DNA of 13,997 bases from Nanosynbacter sp. GTDB taxonomy: Bacteria; Patescibacteriota; Saccharimonadia; Saccharimonadales; Saccharimonadaceae. Position numbers and translations under genes: made by a program. Where the stretch lies: positions 1-13,997 of the forward strand of contig JARKOR010000262.1 in assembly GCA_029975625.1 (NCBI GenBank), read 5' to 3'. Below, piece after piece: positions 13,653 through 13,997 of the stretch. The notes beneath the pieces are model-generated. The model was not told the origin of the DNA. It ran no database searches and worked only from the letters and a program-made list of their open reading frames with translations. How positions within the stretch are numbered: position 1 is the first letter of the stretch; each line of letters begins with the position of its first letter.

Positions 13653-13997
13653 CTGAGATACGCCTCCGTCGTGTCCTTGTCGAAGTGGCCCACTTCCTGG
13701 GCAACGATCCCTTTTGCCTCCTCGTAATTGATCCCCCGCAGCTGCAGCTCCTCCATCCGCTCCTGGGCATAGCTGTGCCGGAGACCGTGCGCACCGTTGG
13801 AAAAGGAAAGCTCCCGCTGGCTCGCCGCGGTAAAGCTCTGGCTCCAGGCCTGGCCGCCGGCCAGGTCATAATGCTGGGTGTAATGCACCTCCCTGTCGGT
13901 TACCTCTCGCGGCTCATCCAGCCGGGTCGCCTCCAGCTGCTGCGCCAGCTCCCTCGACAGCAGGACCTCCCGCACCAGGCCCCCTTTCCCTTCCACC
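13649..13997 (-). CDS. Tyrosine recombinase/integrase, C-terminal part
   Basis: The visible 115 residues are the end of the catalytic domain of a phage-type tyrosine integrase; the gene continues beyond the right edge, so the first visible codon (GTG) is not its start. Seen residues are the beta-hairpin Lys in GKGG (visible residue 4), the HxxR box HGLRHSYAQER (70-80; His 70, Arg 73), the GHF histidine (104) and the nucleophile Tyr 113 in DTTEAYLR. The first catalytic Arg lies outside the window. The wording of the HGLRHSYAQER…VGHF block recalls the Integrase_1 type group. It is transcribed leftward and overlaps the membrane-protein gene by ATGA. With the tRNA-like fragment at the left edge it suggests the whole segment is an integrated island. 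Confidence 0.88.
   Translation of the reverse strand, partial: VEGKGGLVREVLLSRELAQQLEATRLDEPREVTDREVHYTQHYDLAGGQAWSQSFTAASQRELSFSNGAHGLRHSYAQERMEELQLRGINYEEAKGIVAQEVGHFDKDTTEAYLR

Noticed and set aside
1..13997. CRISPR array
   Set aside because: The repeats seen are too few, too short or not regularly spaced, and no Cas gene is present.

Overview
The window is dominated by one plus-strand operon (about 1.0-12.2 kb) that encodes an elaborated type I restriction-modification (R-M) locus. It lies in what looks like an integrated genomic island. Codon use is moderately GC-rich. The protein sequences resemble Desulfuromonadota (Geobacter-like) or other Proteobacteria, but this is an impression from family resemblance and not a firm assignment.

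Left edge (1-780): a strong minus-strand intrinsic terminator sits next to a short sequence shaped like the 3' end of a tRNA (…CCCTGGCACCA on the minus strand). This is the arrangement left at one end of an element integrated into a tRNA gene. It is followed by a gene-poor stretch rich in inverted and direct repeats, including two perfect palindromes. A truncated Abi_2-type abortive infection gene (781-996) then runs directly into hsdM.

Core operon: hsdM (996-3317), a DUF4062 protein (3314-3961) and an AlbA_2/HATPase-like protein (3958-5391) overlap by ATGA junctions. After a 66-base gap with a hairpin comes a visibly more A+T-rich cassette. It holds a phosphoribosyltransferase-like protein of the conflict-system type (5458-6498) and, directly abutting it, a 688-residue fusion of an N-terminal NADAR (YbiA-like N-glycosidase) domain to a complete two-TRD HsdS specificity subunit (6499-8565). 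The operon closes with a 1204-residue HsdR (8558-12172) that carries an extra N-terminal HNH nuclease domain and a small unnamed alpha/beta module before the normal PD-(D/E)XK and helicase parts.

The methylase, specificity and restriction subunits should form a standard type I complex. What is unusual is that HsdS carries an ADP-ribose/ribosyl-type glycosidase domain, HsdR carries a second nuclease, and the operon adds a PRPP-type enzyme and a TIR-like (DUF4062) protein. One reading is that nucleotide or N-glycoside chemistry has been built onto the type I machine, for example as a back-up toxin/antidote layer or as handling of modified bases. This is inference.

Right edge (12173-13997): about 0.86 kb holds no convincing gene, only gene-like remnants and a cluster of TTATGCGC repeats that partly resembles a Xer/dif core. 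On the minus strand follow a tyrosine integrase (C-terminal part only, running off the window) and, overlapping it by ATGA, a two-TM coiled-coil membrane protein. Integrase at one end and the tRNA-like remnant at the other support the island model.
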